Positions 42,866 through 51,509 of a stretch of 54,178 nt of DNA are shown one piece after another. The notes below the pieces were generated by a model. The model searched no databases and had not been told where the DNA came from. It worked only from the letters and a program-made list of their open reading frames with translations. Each line of letters opens with the position of its first letter. Within the stretch, counting starts at the first letter, position 1. The stretch is from Roseobacter sp. (GTDB lineage Bacteria; Pseudomonadota; Alphaproteobacteria; Rhodobacterales; Rhodobacteraceae), in the NCBI GenBank assembly GCA_015665415.1, contig JADFAE010000028.1, positions 1 to 54,178 of the forward strand, read 5' to 3'. Position numbers and translations under genes: made by a program.

Positions 42866-44041
42866 TTATCCTGGAAGGTTCAAAATGCGACGGCTGATAA
42901 TCGAAAGCATCACCTCGGATGTGCCGCCTTCGATCGAGTTGGCCTTGGTGCGCAACCAAGACGACGCTGGCGTATCCTCCCAGGGCAAAGCGGCGGAACC
43001 TTCTGCGGCCATCACCAATTCCAACCGCCGCTTGTTCAACTCGGTTCCCATGTATTTGAGCATCGCCGAGGCATCCCCCAGGCCCTGGCCGCCCTCGGCC
43101 TGATCCTTGTAGCGCTCCAGGGTCATTTCCATCGCCAGAGTGTCAATTTCGGCGCGCATCGCATCGCCGCGCAGAATGGGATCGCTGAGCCCGGTTTCAC
43201 TCTCTGACAGAACCGCGCCCAAGGGCCGCCCTGCCCCCATGACATTGCCACCGTTGCTGATCATTTCCCGTTCATGGGTCAGCAGATATTTGGCCACATC
43301 CCAGCCCCGGTTGATGGTGCCAACCACCTGGGTTTTGGGCACTTCCACGTCTTCAAAAAAGGTCTCGCAGAAGGGCGAGGCACCGGAAATCAGCTGGATC
43401 GGGCGGGTGGTGATCCCCTTGCTGCGCATATCCATAAGCACAAAGGAGATGCCGAGGTGTTTCTTGGCTTCACGATCGGTTCTGAGCAGGGCAAAAATCC
43501 AGTCGGCCTTGTCGGCGTAGGAGGTCCAGATCTTTTGCCCGTTGACCAGCCAGGTATCGCCCTGGTCCGCTGCATGGGTCTGAACCCCGGCAAGGTCAGA
43601 ACCCGCCCCCGGCTCGGAATAGCCCTGACACCAGCGGATCTCACCACGGGCAATGGGAGGCAGGAAATGCTGTTTTTGCTCTTCACTGCCGAATTTCAGC
43701 AAGGCCGGTCCCAGCATCCAGATGCCAAAGCTGTCCAACGGCGATCGCGCACCAATGGCCTGCATTTCTTGTTTCAGGATCTTGTCTTCATCGCGACTGA
43801 GCCCAGCCCCGCCATAGGCTTTGGGCCAGGTCGGAACGGTGAACCCGCGCGCAGCACATCGCTGCAACCAGGTCTTTTGCGCCTCACAGGTGAACTCCCA
43901 CGAAGTGCCCCCCCAGCAAATCGCCGCTTCGCCGGCAGCTCCGTCACGCATTTCGGGAGGGCAATTTGCCTCAAGCCAGATCCGGATCTCTGCGCGAAAA
44001 TCTGTGAGCGCATTCTGGCTATCATCTGTTGCCGTTGTCAT
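42866..44041 (-). CDS. Acyl-CoA dehydrogenase, first of a pair
   Basis: A 391-residue acyl-CoA dehydrogenase. N-terminal domain, then WCQGYSEPGAGSDLAGVQT (substrate and flavin contact loop), VNGQKIWTSYADKADW, and the C-terminal SIEGGTSEVMLSIISRRIL. The glutamate directly before GT that is catalytic in medium-chain enzymes is glycine here, with E one step earlier, so the catalytic base may sit elsewhere, as in isovaleryl-CoA-type enzymes. It is the first gene of the leftward cluster, with a promoter expected in the 162-base gap to the divergent quinone oxidoreductase gene. Confidence 0.9.
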   Translation of the reverse strand: MTTATDDSQNALTDFRAEIRIWLEANCPPEMRDGAAGEAAICWGGTSWEFTCEAQKTWLQRCAARGFTVPTWPKAYGGAGLSRDEDKILKQEMQAIGARSPLDSFGIWMLGPALLKFGSEEQKQHFLPPIARGEIRWCQGYSEPGAGSDLAGVQTHAADQGDTWLVNGQKIWTSYADKADWIFALLRTDREAKKHLGISFVLMDMRSKGITTRPIQLISGASPFCETFFEDVEVPKTQVVGTINRGWDVAKYLLTHEREMISNGGNVMGAGRPLGAVLSESETGLSDPILRGDAMRAEIDTLAMEMTLERYKDQAEGGQGLGDASAMLKYMGTELNKRRLELVMAAEGSAALPWEDTPASSWLRTKANSIEGGTSEVMLSIISRRILNLPG

Positions 44042-44203
44042 GATCTCTCCTCCTGATCGCTGACAGATCTTCTCCGGATCGCCAGCGGTTTCACAATGTA
44101 GAATTGCATTTCGCTATTCCATTGACAACGCGCCTGCCCCCCTCAAGACTTTACGTAATTTTGGGAAACACAGAGCAACCAACAAGTTGCCGAAAGGGAA
44201 ACT

Positions 44204-45199
44204 ATGAAATCAATGCTCAGCACTGCCCCCGGCGGGCCGGACACGTTGGTCTGGACCGAGCAGCCGGATCTTAGCCCGGCCAAGGGAGAGCTCCTGATCG
44301 ACATCCGCGCGGCCGCCGTCAATTTCCCGGACACCCTGATCATTCGTGATCTGTACCAGATGAAACCGCCGCGCCCCTTTGCCCCCGGAGGAGAAATATC
44401 CGGTGTGGTGGCGGCACTGGGAGACGGTGTTCAGGGGTTTGAAATCGGCGATCGGGTGCTGGCCCTGACCGGGCATGGCGGCTTTGCCACCCAAGTCTGC
44501 GTCGCTGCACCGCAGGCGGTCAAGTTCCCTGAGGACATGCCCTTTGAGGATGCCGCCGCTTTTGTGTTCACCTATGGGACCTCGTACCACGCGCTGAAGG
44601 ATCGCGGTGATCTAAAGCCTGGTGAAACCCTGCTGGTGCTGGGGGCTGCGGGCGGCGTTGGTGCAGCTGCAATCGAGTTGGGCAAATCCATGGGCGCGAG
44701 GGTGATCGCCGCCGTTTCCTCACAAGAGAAGGCCGATTTCTGCCGCAGCATCGGGGCTGATGACGCTTTGATCTACAGCCGTGAAATGACGCGAGAAGAC
44801 CAAAAAGGATTTTCTAGCCAAATCAAAGAGCTGTCAGGCAAAGCTGGTGTCGATGTCATCTATGATGCCGTGGGCGGCCTATATGCAGAACCAGCGCTGC
44901 GTACCATGGCCTGGAAAGGCCGCTATCTGGTTGTTGGTTTCCCTGCAGGCATTCCAGATATTCCGCTCAATCTACCACTGCTCAAAGGTTGCGACATCCG
45001 CGGCGTATTCTGGGGGGCTTCGGTATTCCAAGACCCCAAGGGCCATGCGCAGAACATCGCGCAGCTTCAACGCCTCTATGCGGAGGGAAAAATCAAACCG
45101 CGAATCTCTGCGAGCTTCCCGATGACAGAAGCGGCCAAGGCCCTGGAGATGATGCAGGACCGGCGGGTTCTGGGCAAGGTTGTCCTGACCAACAGCTGA
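44204..45199 (+). CDS. NADPH:quinone oxidoreductase family (zinc-free MDR) protein
   Basis: A 331-residue medium-chain dehydrogenase/reductase without structural zinc ligands. The nucleotide-binding motif is LVLGAAGGVGAAAIELGKSMG; the N-terminal block includes VNFPDTLIIRDLYQ and PGGEISGVV. Such enzymes reduce quinones or the double bond of enoyl/acryloyl compounds using NADPH. It is divergent from the acyl-CoA dehydrogenase cluster and may be co-regulated with it. Substrate open. Confidence 0.88.
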   Translation: MKSMLSTAPGGPDTLVWTEQPDLSPAKGELLIDIRAAAVNFPDTLIIRDLYQMKPPRPFAPGGEISGVVAALGDGVQGFEIGDRVLALTGHGGFATQVCVAAPQAVKFPEDMPFEDAAAFVFTYGTSYHALKDRGDLKPGETLLVLGAAGGVGAAAIELGKSMGARVIAAVSSQEKADFCRSIGADDALIYSREMTREDQKGFSSQIKELSGKAGVDVIYDAVGGLYAEPALRTMAWKGRYLVVGFPAGIPDIPLNLPLLKGCDIRGVFWGASVFQDPKGHAQNIAQLQRLYAEGKIKPRISASFPMTEAAKALEMMQDRRVLGKVVLTNS

Positions 45200-45206
45200 G
45201 ACCTTT

Positions 45207-45238
45207 GGCAGAGGGGAAGTTTTTTTTTGCCTTCTGCC
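45207..45238 (+). terminator. Possible terminator after the quinone oxidoreductase gene
   Basis: GGCAGAGG near 45207 pairs with CCTTCTGCC (45230-45238) with one bulge around a T-rich loop. It is imperfect and the T run lies in the loop, so the call is weak. Confidence 0.35.
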
Positions 45239-45349
45239 GATTTTAAGTGCGCAAATAGCAACATAACACATAGAAAGCGGTTCCACTCAGCCTCGCGCAA
45301 ACTATGTAAATGTACTATTTCATCCTAAGCTTGAATCGAGGGGATTGTG

Positions 45350-45802
45350 ATGCGGAGCATATTGATTTTGAACGGCCCTAACCTGAACTTGTTGGGCACC
45401 CGTCAACCCGAAGTCTATGGCCATGAAACCCTTGAAATGGTCGAAAACGCCTGCATGGCTCATGCCCAGAAATCCGGGGTAATCGCCACCTGTTTGCAAT
45501 CCAATCATGAAGGCGTTTTGTTGGACGCCATTCATGCAGCCCGTGGCGTTCATGCGGGCATTGTCTTGAATGCCGGTGCCTATACGCACACGTCGATTGC
45601 ACTGATGGATGCAATCTTTTCCGTGGAAATCCCGACAGTTGAGGTCCATCTGTCCAATATCCATGCGCGCGAAGACTTCCGTCACACCTCCTATATCGCG
45701 CGTGCAGCTCTGGGGCAAATCTGCGGTTTCGGCAGTCAGGGCTATATCATGGCCATGGATGCACTAATGCAGAAGTTTGCTCAGCTTGAGGGCGCAAGTT
45801 GA
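45350..45802 (+). CDS. aroQ: Type II 3-dehydroquinate dehydratase
   Basis: A 150-residue type II dehydroquinase of the shikimate pathway, converting 3-dehydroquinate to 3-dehydroshikimate. The N-terminal ILNGPNLNLLGTRQPEVYG carries the catalytic arginine and tyrosine; NAGAYTHTSIAL and VEVHLSNIHAREDFR carry the conserved E-x-H-x-S-N block with the catalytic histidine. ATG 45350 has GAGGGGA at good spacing, GTG 45347 is possible. The stop overlaps by one base the start of a LuxR-type regulator gene (TGATG), an uncommon partner; aroQ is more often found with accB and accC. Confidence 0.93.
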   Translation: MRSILILNGPNLNLLGTRQPEVYGHETLEMVENACMAHAQKSGVIATCLQSNHEGVLLDAIHAARGVHAGIVLNAGAYTHTSIALMDAIFSVEIPTVEVHLSNIHAREDFRHTSYIARAALGQICGFGSQGYIMAMDALMQKFAQLEGAS

Positions 45803-46557
45803 TGACAATCATTGACTATCTTCATTTTGTATCCGGCGCCAAAAGCCTTGAAGAGCTGTGGCACACCCATGTTCAGAGGATGGCGGACTACGGCTTTGAC
45901 CGACTGATGTACGGCTATACGAGGTTCAAGACCGAAACCTCTTTGGGGGATCCGGATGATTTTGTGATTCTGACCAACCACGGCTCCGACTATGTGAACG
46001 GCTTTCTGAAACAGGGGCTGTACCACCACGCACCAATGCTGCGTTGGGCGCTTGAGAACGAAGGCGCTGGCAGCTGGCAGATGATTGCAGAGATGCAAAA
46101 GTCGGGTGGATTGAGTCGGCAGGCCAAAACGGTCATCGATTTCAATGAGCGCATGAAAATGAGCGCAGGCTACACCGTGAGTTTCTTCTCTGCCTCGCCA
46201 CGGTACAAGGGCGCGATCTCTCTGGGCGGCGCCGAAAACACCACCCAAAAGGACCTTGATGCACTGTGGAAGGAACACGGTGAAGACATCATCCTGATGA
46301 ATAATATCGTTCATCTCAAGATCCTGACCCTGCCCTATGATCCACCGAATCGCAGCCTGACCAGCCGTCAACGTGAAGCGCTTCAATGGGTGGGGGATGG
46401 CAAGACAACGCAGGATATTGCGCTGCTCATGGGGCTGACAGCGGCAACTGTGGAAAAACATCTGCGCCTCGCGCGGGCCTCACTCTCTGTGGAAACCACA
46501 GCCCAGGCAGTGCTCAAGGCGGCCCTGCAGAACCAGATGTATGTTGTTGGATCCTGA
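45802..46557 (+). CDS. LuxR-family regulator with altered autoinducer pocket
   Basis: A 251-residue protein with an N-terminal autoinducer-binding domain (about 15-165) and a C-terminal GerE-type helix-turn-helix (LTSRQREALQWVGDGKTTQDIA, quoted in part, about 182-245). Using the TraR pattern W57-Y61-D70-P71-W85, the matching positions here read Y64, F68, A77, P78 and W92: the aspartate that binds the acyl-homoserine-lactone amide is alanine, and W57/Y61 are Y/F. No luxI-like synthase is in the window. It is thus a LuxR solo that probably binds another ligand or none. Translational coupling to aroQ is seen; a functional link is inferred. Confidence 0.87.
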   Translation: MTIIDYLHFVSGAKSLEELWHTHVQRMADYGFDRLMYGYTRFKTETSLGDPDDFVILTNHGSDYVNGFLKQGLYHHAPMLRWALENEGAGSWQMIAEMQKSGGLSRQAKTVIDFNERMKMSAGYTVSFFSASPRYKGAISLGGAENTTQKDLDALWKEHGEDIILMNNIVHLKILTLPYDPPNRSLTSRQREALQWVGDGKTTQDIALLMGLTAATVEKHLRLARASLSVETTAQAVLKAALQNQMYVVGS

Positions 46558-46975
46558 TTAAAAACTCGAATCCCAGTGCCATGAGTCAAAAATATGCATG
46601 TCCATTTTTGTTCCCAATAGCACTCTCCATTTCGGCAAGCTCCCGCCTATCGGGTATGGAAAACAATACTACACTTGCTGGTAAAATTGAGGCAATCTGC
46701 AGATGTTCCGTGAGTGGTGGCTTTAGCCTAGGAACTTTGGGAAACGAACCTTGCAATATCAAGGCTCTCGGACCTGTTCGGTTTCTGGCGTGTATTTGTC
46801 CGCGCCAGTGCCGTTAGATAGAGGAGCCCCATCCATCCCATTTATGGGGCTCCTCCACTTCCTCCCCACGATCATCTCTTGCGTCTCGGCCCCTTGGCGC
46901 AACCCCGTGATATTTCTGGACCTTAATCCACTGCCCCCGGCGGCACAGTGCCACCGCCAGATAAAGACGCCGCAC
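46558..46975. other. Gap between LuxR gene and tsf
   Basis: About 420 bases without a credible gene. A perfect 11-bp hairpin (GAGGAGCCCCA at 46821-46831 with TGGGGCTCCTC at 46845-46855, 13-base loop) lacks a T run but could end the aroQ-luxR transcript or be a processed 3' structure. The rest shows nothing. Confidence 0.45.
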
Positions 46976-47008
46976 AAAAAAGGGGCCGGCAATAACGCCA
47001 GCCCCTTT
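46976..47008 (-). terminator. Terminator of the rpsB-tsf operon
   Basis: Read on the minus strand, AAAGGGGCTGGC pairs with GCCGGCCCCTTT (one G-U pair) around a six-base loop and runs into TTTTTTG. It lies 24 bases after the tsf stop. Confidence 0.88.
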
Positions 47009-47031
47009 CCATCAATCTGCCAATGAATGGC

Positions 47032-47907
47032 TTAGCCCTGAGCGGCCTTGGCAACTTCGGCTGCGAAATCTTCTTTTTCGACTTCGATGCCTTCGCCAAC
47101 TTCCAGACGCACAAAACCGGTGATGGTCGCGCCTGCTTCTTTGGCAGCGGCTTCAACGGTCAGGTCGGGGTTCACCACAAAGGACTGGTTCAGCAGCGTA
47201 GATTCGCCAACGAATTTCTTCATGCGGCCAACGATCATCTTTTCGATGACAGCTTCCGGCTTGCCGGATTCGCGCGCGATGTCCATCTGGACCTGCTTTT
47301 CCTTCTCGACAACCGAGGCATCCAGGTCAGCTTCGGACAGCGCAGCGGGGTTTACTGCAGCGATGTGCATTGCAACCTGTTTGCCGAATGCTTCGTCGCC
47401 ACCGGTCATCGCAACCAGAACACCGATTTTGCCCATGCCTGCAGTTGCAGCATTGTGCACGTAAGAGATCACAGTCTCACCTTCGGCCACAGCCATACGA
47501 CGCACAGACATGTTTTCACCAATGGTGGCGATCTTGTCGGTGATCACGGCTTCCACGGATTTTCCATCCATGTCGGCGGCCTTCAGGGCGTCAACATCGG
47601 AGACACCCAGAGCGACTTTGGCAATACCGCCAACCATGTCCTGGAACTCGGCGTTTTTACCGACAAAGTCGGTTTCGGAGTTCACTTCAACCGCAACACC
47701 TTTGCCGCCTTCAACAACAACAGCCACCAGGCCTTCTGCTGCGGTACGACCGGATTTCTTCGCCGCCTTGGCCAGACCTTTGGTGCGCAGCCAGTCAACG
47801 GCGGCTTCCATGTCGCCATTGGTTTCGGTCAGCGCTTTTTTGGCGTCCATCATGCCGGCGCCGGTGGAGTCGCGCAGTTCTTTTACGAGTGCAGCTGTGA
47901 TTGCCAT
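47032..47907 (-). CDS. tsf: Translation elongation factor Ts
   Basis: A 291-residue nucleotide exchange factor for EF-Tu. The N-terminal UBA-like domain opens [26 protein letters not shown] (in part) and the exchange motif TDFVGKN follows in the first core domain ([13 protein letters not shown]). The family length is usual. ATG 47907 is chosen because the conserved start is exact; the frame extends 19 codons upstream without support. It follows rpsB by 78 bases, the standard order. Confidence 0.96.
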   Translation of the reverse strand: MAITAALVKELRDSTGAGMMDAKKALTETNGDMEAAVDWLRTKGLAKAAKKSGRTAAEGLVAVVVEGGKGVAVEVNSETDFVGKNAEFQDMVGGIAKVALGVSDVDALKAADMDGKSVEAVITDKIATIGENMSVRRMAVAEGETVISYVHNAATAGMGKIGVLVAMTGGDEAFGKQVAMHIAAVNPAALSEADLDASVVEKEKQVQMDIARESGKPEAVIEKMIVGRMKKFVGESTLLNQSFVVNPDLTVEAAAKEAGATITGFVRLEVGEGIEVEKEDFAAEVAKAAQG

Positions 47908-47985
47908 CTTTTGGCTCTCCTCAAATCTAAACGGAATAGGGGCAGGTGATACCCTGCCCCACATGTCAAACCTGTGACAGGTAGA

Positions 47986-48753
47986 TTAGGCGGATGCTTC
48001 TTCAGCAACAGCTTCTTCTACGGGCGCATCTTCCAGAGCGCCAAGGTCTACACCGGCAGCCCCCAGCTGAGCGGACATGCCGTCCAGCGCTGCGCGCGCA
48101 ACCAGATCGCAATACAGTGTGATGGCACGCGATGCGTCGTCGTTGCCGGGGATGATGAAATCAACACCGTCGGGCGAGCAGTTGGTGTCGACAACAGCCA
48201 CAACTGGGATACCCAGTTTCTTGGCTTCGGCGATGGCCAGTGCTTCTTTTTTCACGTCGATGACGAAAAGCAGGTCAGGAACGCCGCCCATTTCCGCGAT
48301 ACCGCCCAACGAAGCCTGCAGCTTCTGCTGGTCACGCTCCATGCCCAGACGCTCTTTTTTGGTGAGGCCTTCGGCGCCACCTTCCAGCTTTTCTTCGATC
48401 TCGTTCAGACGCTTGATCGACTGGGAAACGGTTTTCCAGTTGGTCAAGGTGCCGCCGAGCCAGCGGTGGTTCATGAAGTACTGAGCCGATTTTTCAGCGG
48501 CTTCGGCGATGGGGCCTGCGGCCTGACGCTTGGTGCCGACGAACAGTACACGGCCGCCCTTGGCAACGGTGTCACGCACGATCTGCAGAGCCTGGTCCAG
48601 CATAGGGACGGTCTGGGTCAGATCCATGATGTGGATGCCGTTGCGCGCGCCGTAGATATAGGGGCCCATGCGGGGGTTCCAGCGCTGTGTCTGGTGACCA
48701 AAGTGTACGCCTGCTTCCAGCAGCTGGCGCATGGTGAACTCGGGAAGAGCCAT
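47986..48753 (-). CDS. rpsB: 30S ribosomal protein S2
   Basis: A 255-residue S2 with the standard opening [21 protein letters not shown] (quoted in part) and [19 protein letters not shown], then [18 protein letters not shown] and [20 protein letters not shown]. The acidic alanine/glutamate-rich tail ([11 protein letters not shown]) is common in alphaproteobacteria. ATG 48753 is preceded by AAGGAAT. The longer frame up to 48858 is leader sequence. Co-transcribed with tsf. Confidence 0.97.
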   Translation of the reverse strand: MALPEFTMRQLLEAGVHFGHQTQRWNPRMGPYIYGARNGIHIMDLTQTVPMLDQALQIVRDTVAKGGRVLFVGTKRQAAGPIAEAAEKSAQYFMNHRWLGGTLTNWKTVSQSIKRLNEIEEKLEGGAEGLTKKERLGMERDQQKLQASLGGIAEMGGVPDLLFVIDVKKEALAIAEAKKLGIPVVAVVDTNCSPDGVDFIIPGNDDASRAITLYCDLVARAALDGMSAQLGAAGVDLGALEDAPVEEAVAEEASA

Positions 48754-48900
48754 GCTAATATTCCTTGTTTCCGGTTTCAGTCCTCGGTGGGGGTTCAGAG
48801 CCTGCGCTCCAACCGGCGGTCCTTTGGGGATGTCTCCCCCAAACAGACCAAACCCCACCTGCGGGTTTGATGGCGCGCGTATAAGTCAGCGCAGCCAGAT
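48754..48900 (-). promoter_or_regulatory. Structured 5' leader of rpsB
   Basis: Within about 110 bases before rpsB there are two hairpins: TTTGGGG/CCCCAAA at 48823-48843, and AAACCC/GGGTTT-type pairing around 48847-48865. Ribosomal protein S2 commonly regulates its own operon through its leader in other bacteria, so autoregulation is plausible. Pairing is seen; function is inferred. Confidence 0.45.
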
Positions 48901-48909
48901 CTGCAAGCG

Positions 48910-49737
48910 CTATTTGCGCAAAAGCCGATGACCTTCAGCTACAATGCGCTCGCATTCGGCAGCCAGGGCTTTGCGATTGGCAAAATCCGCTACCTTGAGC
49001 GGCCTGTGATAGATCAGCTCGACCCGCCCCTGTCGCGGTGCCGCCAGGGTTTTCAGCAGATGCGGGGCAAAATCCATCTCTCCCCACCAACCATAGAACC
49101 GATCCTCTTTGCCACTGGGGGCGTAAAACACCACAGATACCGGCTGGATATGGCAGATGTCGCGCAAGTGATCGCCAAAGAACGCCGCGAAAAGCGTTGT
49201 TTTAAAGGGCAAAACACGCAATCCATCGGTCGAGGTGCCCTCTGGGAAAAACAACAGCTTGTGCCCGGCCTTCAATCTGGCCTCAAACAGCTCGGTCTGC
49301 TCCTTGGCGCGTTTTGGGTTGCGCTCGATGAACACGGTCCCTGTTGCCCGCGCCAACCAGCCGATCCCCGGCCAGGCCGCGACCTCGGCCTTGGACACAA
49401 AATACACCCGCTTGCGCGCGTTGAGCGCAAAGATATCAAGCCAGGAGGTGTGATTTGCCACCACCGCCCCGCGCTCTTTCATCAGCTCCCCTTGGGTCGA
49501 AAACCCCATGCCCAGCACCCAAAAGGCACTGCGGCAGACAAATTGGGTGATAAAGGGCGTCATCGGTCGATGCAGACCAAACAGCGGGCGCTCGATCAGC
49601 CGCAACAGCAATAATATCACCAGACCGCCAAACACCAATGTGCCCAGCACCATCGCGCGCAGCAGCACCAGCAGCCAGCCCATTGGAGTGATCTGTAGTG
49701 GTTCAGGCGCCTCGCCGTCATCCCAGGTTGCGGACAT
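48910..49737 (-). CDS. olsA: Lyso-ornithine lipid O-acyltransferase (OlsA, PlsC family)
   Basis: A 275-residue membrane-bound acyltransferase. The HX4D motif is NHTSWLD (H96, D101), and FFPEGTSTDG is the acyl-acceptor binding motif; one or two N-terminal membrane segments (about 20-48). It starts six bases after the stop of a gene that looks like OlsB, so the pair fits ornithine lipid synthesis: OlsB makes lyso-ornithine lipid and OlsA adds the second acyl chain. A PlsC role in phosphatidate synthesis is the alternative. Confidence 0.85.
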   Translation of the reverse strand: MSATWDDGEAPEPLQITPMGWLLVLLRAMVLGTLVFGGLVILLLLRLIERPLFGLHRPMTPFITQFVCRSAFWVLGMGFSTQGELMKERGAVVANHTSWLDIFALNARKRVYFVSKAEVAAWPGIGWLARATGTVFIERNPKRAKEQTELFEARLKAGHKLLFFPEGTSTDGLRVLPFKTTLFAAFFGDHLRDICHIQPVSVVFYAPSGKEDRFYGWWGEMDFAPHLLKTLAAPRQGRVELIYHRPLKVADFANRKALAAECERIVAEGHRLLRK

Positions 49738-49743
49738 GATGCG

Positions 49744-50520
49744 CTACCCCTCCGTTCTCTTATTGCCATAGATCCGCTTTTGCCGTGCGGTCATCCGGGC
49801 GGTGTCCAGGATCATGCACACATCAGTGGTATTGAAGGCGCGATCAACAAAAGCACCATCACCAACCACCCCCCCCAGCCGCAGATAGGCCTTGATCAGG
49901 GCCGGGCAATCGATCATCGCGCGGCGTCGATCCACATCTGCGGGGGCCAACAGATCCATGCGCTGATAGTCCAAAGACCGGCACCGCAGGGCGGCGGGTG
50001 CCAGATAATCATGATGCAGCACCGAGAGCGGACCGGCCAATGCGGTCAGGTCCTGCCCGGCAAAACTCGCCACACCAAACAGCACCTCGATCCCATGGGT
50101 TTCCACATAGTCGCTCAGCCCCGCCCAAAGATGAAACAAAGCTTTGCCGCCGCGAAAATCCGGATGCAGGCAGGACCGTCCCAGCTCCAAAAGCCGCCGA
50201 TCGGAGGCGATCAACGGGCCCAAATCATATTCTGATTTAGAATAGAACCCGCCAGCCAAGGCAGCCTGATCACTCCGCATCAAGCGATACACACCAATGA
50301 CCCGGTTGGACGCGGTCTCAGTAATCAACATATGATCGCAAAAAGCGTCAAACTGGTCTTGCTCCAACCCGGCCTGGTGGTCGACCAAATCACCGTCGCC
50401 GCCCATTTCACGCACAAATACCTCATATCGCAGCGCCTGGGCCGCGCGCAGATCTGCCGCATTCCTGGCCAAAGAGACGGTGAATTCCGAAGGTTCGAAT
50501 TGTGTTTGGCTTTCAGCCAT
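49744..50520 (-). CDS. olsB: L-ornithine N-alpha-acyltransferase (OlsB)
   Basis: A 258-residue acyl-carrier-protein-dependent N-acyltransferase of the GNAT/OlsB family. LRAAQALRYEVFVREMGGDG near residue 29 is the diagnostic segment, then VIGVYRLMRSDQA, LELGRSCLHPDFRGG and PALIKAYLRLGGVVGDGAFVD. It forms lyso-ornithine lipid from ornithine and a 3-hydroxyacyl-ACP. With olsA directly downstream this is a complete two-gene ornithine lipid operon. Such lipids replace phospholipids under phosphate limitation in many marine bacteria; no Pho box was identified here. Confidence 0.9.
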   Translation of the reverse strand: MAESQTQFEPSEFTVSLARNAADLRAAQALRYEVFVREMGGDGDLVDHQAGLEQDQFDAFCDHMLITETASNRVIGVYRLMRSDQAALAGGFYSKSEYDLGPLIASDRRLLELGRSCLHPDFRGGKALFHLWAGLSDYVETHGIEVLFGVASFAGQDLTALAGPLSVLHHDYLAPAALRCRSLDYQRMDLLAPADVDRRRAMIDCPALIKAYLRLGGVVGDGAFVDRAFNTTDVCMILDTARMTARQKRIYGNKRTEG

Positions 50521-50627
50521 GGAACGGGACTTTCAAATATCTGGCGCAGGTGCTGAAAGAGCGTTTCGCCAGGGTCTGACAAGATTTTGACAAAATTCTA
50601 CGGGCTTTCTTAACCATTCATAAACCG

Positions 50628-50810
50628 CTATGGCTCATTCACTAGAATCAAGGGAATACGCGCCCCGTCGAAGACCAGCTTTCCCTGGTCAGGAAAATTG
50701 ACAGTAATTTTGCCCCCTGCGTTGGATTGGACTTCACCTGGTCCCCACTCAGGATGATCCGGATGCTGAACGCGCATACCGGGGGCAAGAAAAGCATTGA
50801 GGTCGATCAT
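50628..50810 (-). CDS. DUF3553 protein
   Basis: A 60-residue protein matching DUF3553: VQHPDHPEWGPGEVQSN followed by ITVNFPDQGKLVFDG, an SH3/CarD-like small beta fold by pattern. Its ATG is 27 bases from the divergent chpT start. Many DUF3553 proteins are annotated only by this domain; function unknown. Confidence 0.82.
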   Translation of the reverse strand: MIDLNAFLAPGMRVQHPDHPEWGPGEVQSNAGGKITVNFPDQGKLVFDGARIPLILVNEP

Positions 50811-50837
50811 GGAATGGGCCCAACTCGGAGGAATATT

Positions 50838-51434
50838 ATGGCCGTAGATACCGCCAATTTGGCTGCTTTGGTAGGGTCAAGGATTTGTCACGATCTAATT
50901 AGCCCGGTCGGTGCCATCAACAACGGACTGGAGTTGTTGGGCATGTCGGGTTCGATGGCTGGCCCTGAGCTGGAGCTGATCTCCGATAGCGTGCTCAATG
51001 CCAATGCCCGAATTCGGTTTTTCCGCGTCGCCTTTGGTGCCGCCGGCGACCAGCAGATGGGCCGTGCCGAGGTGATATCGGTGCTGGAGGATATCAGCAA
51101 AGCCGGGCGCATGAAATTTCAATGGACCCCAACCGAGGGTTGCAGCCGCAGCGAGGTCCGGATGGCCTTTCTCGCCGCCCTCTGCCTCGAGAGCGCCCTG
51201 CCCTATGGTGGCGTCATCAAGGTGCTGAACGCCGATGGCAACTGGACCGTGATCGGGGAAGGTCGCAAAGTGAACGTGGAAGAACCGCTTTGGGGCCATC
51301 TGAACGACGACAATGCGGAAGCCACAATCACCCCAGCCTTGGTTCAATTTGCCATGTTGCCGATAGCAGCCCAAGAGGCCGCGCGCAAAATCCGCTATGA
51401 TGCCACCCTGGAAAAGGTCACCATCCAGTTCTGA
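50838..51434 (+). CDS. chpT: Histidine phosphotransferase ChpT
   Basis: A 198-residue ChpT-type protein that relays phosphate from CckA to CtrA and CpdR in the alphaproteobacterial cell-cycle and motility control network. The phosphorylated histidine is H18 in SRICHDLISPVGAINNGLELL (quoted in part: RICHDLISPVGAINNG). The C-terminal half is the degenerate ATPase-like domain (about 100-198). ATG 50838 has CGGAGGAAT; the frame extends 37 codons upstream, overlapping the DUF3553 gene, without support. Confidence 0.9.
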   Translation: MAVDTANLAALVGSRICHDLISPVGAINNGLELLGMSGSMAGPELELISDSVLNANARIRFFRVAFGAAGDQQMGRAEVISVLEDISKAGRMKFQWTPTEGCSRSEVRMAFLAALCLESALPYGGVIKVLNADGNWTVIGEGRKVNVEEPLWGHLNDDNAEATITPALVQFAMLPIAAQEAARKIRYDATLEKVTIQF

Positions 51435-51456
51435 TATCAACTGCAAGCAGTTGATA
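51435..51456. repeat. Perfect inverted repeat after chpT
   Basis: TATCAACTGC (51435-51444) and GCAGTTGATA (51447-51456) form a 10-bp inverted repeat with a two-base gap, directly after the chpT stop and just before the terminator. Possibly a binding site or 3' hairpin. Confidence 0.6.
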
Positions 51457-51462
51457 ATTTTA

Positions 51463-51491
51463 AAAAACCCCGCTCGATTGGCGGGGTTTTT
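51463..51491. terminator. Bidirectional terminator between chpT and proA
   Basis: AAAAACCCCGC (51463-51473) pairs with GCGGGGTTTTT (51481-51491) around TCGATTG; both flanks are suited to termination. It separates the convergent chpT and proA genes. Confidence 0.92.
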
Positions 51492-51509
51492 CTTTGCCTA
51501 AGCCAAGGT

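Noticed and set aside
47023-47949. Rightward frame of 308 codons opposite tsf
   Set aside because: Phenylalanine/histidine/glycine-rich antisense of tsf; no start context.
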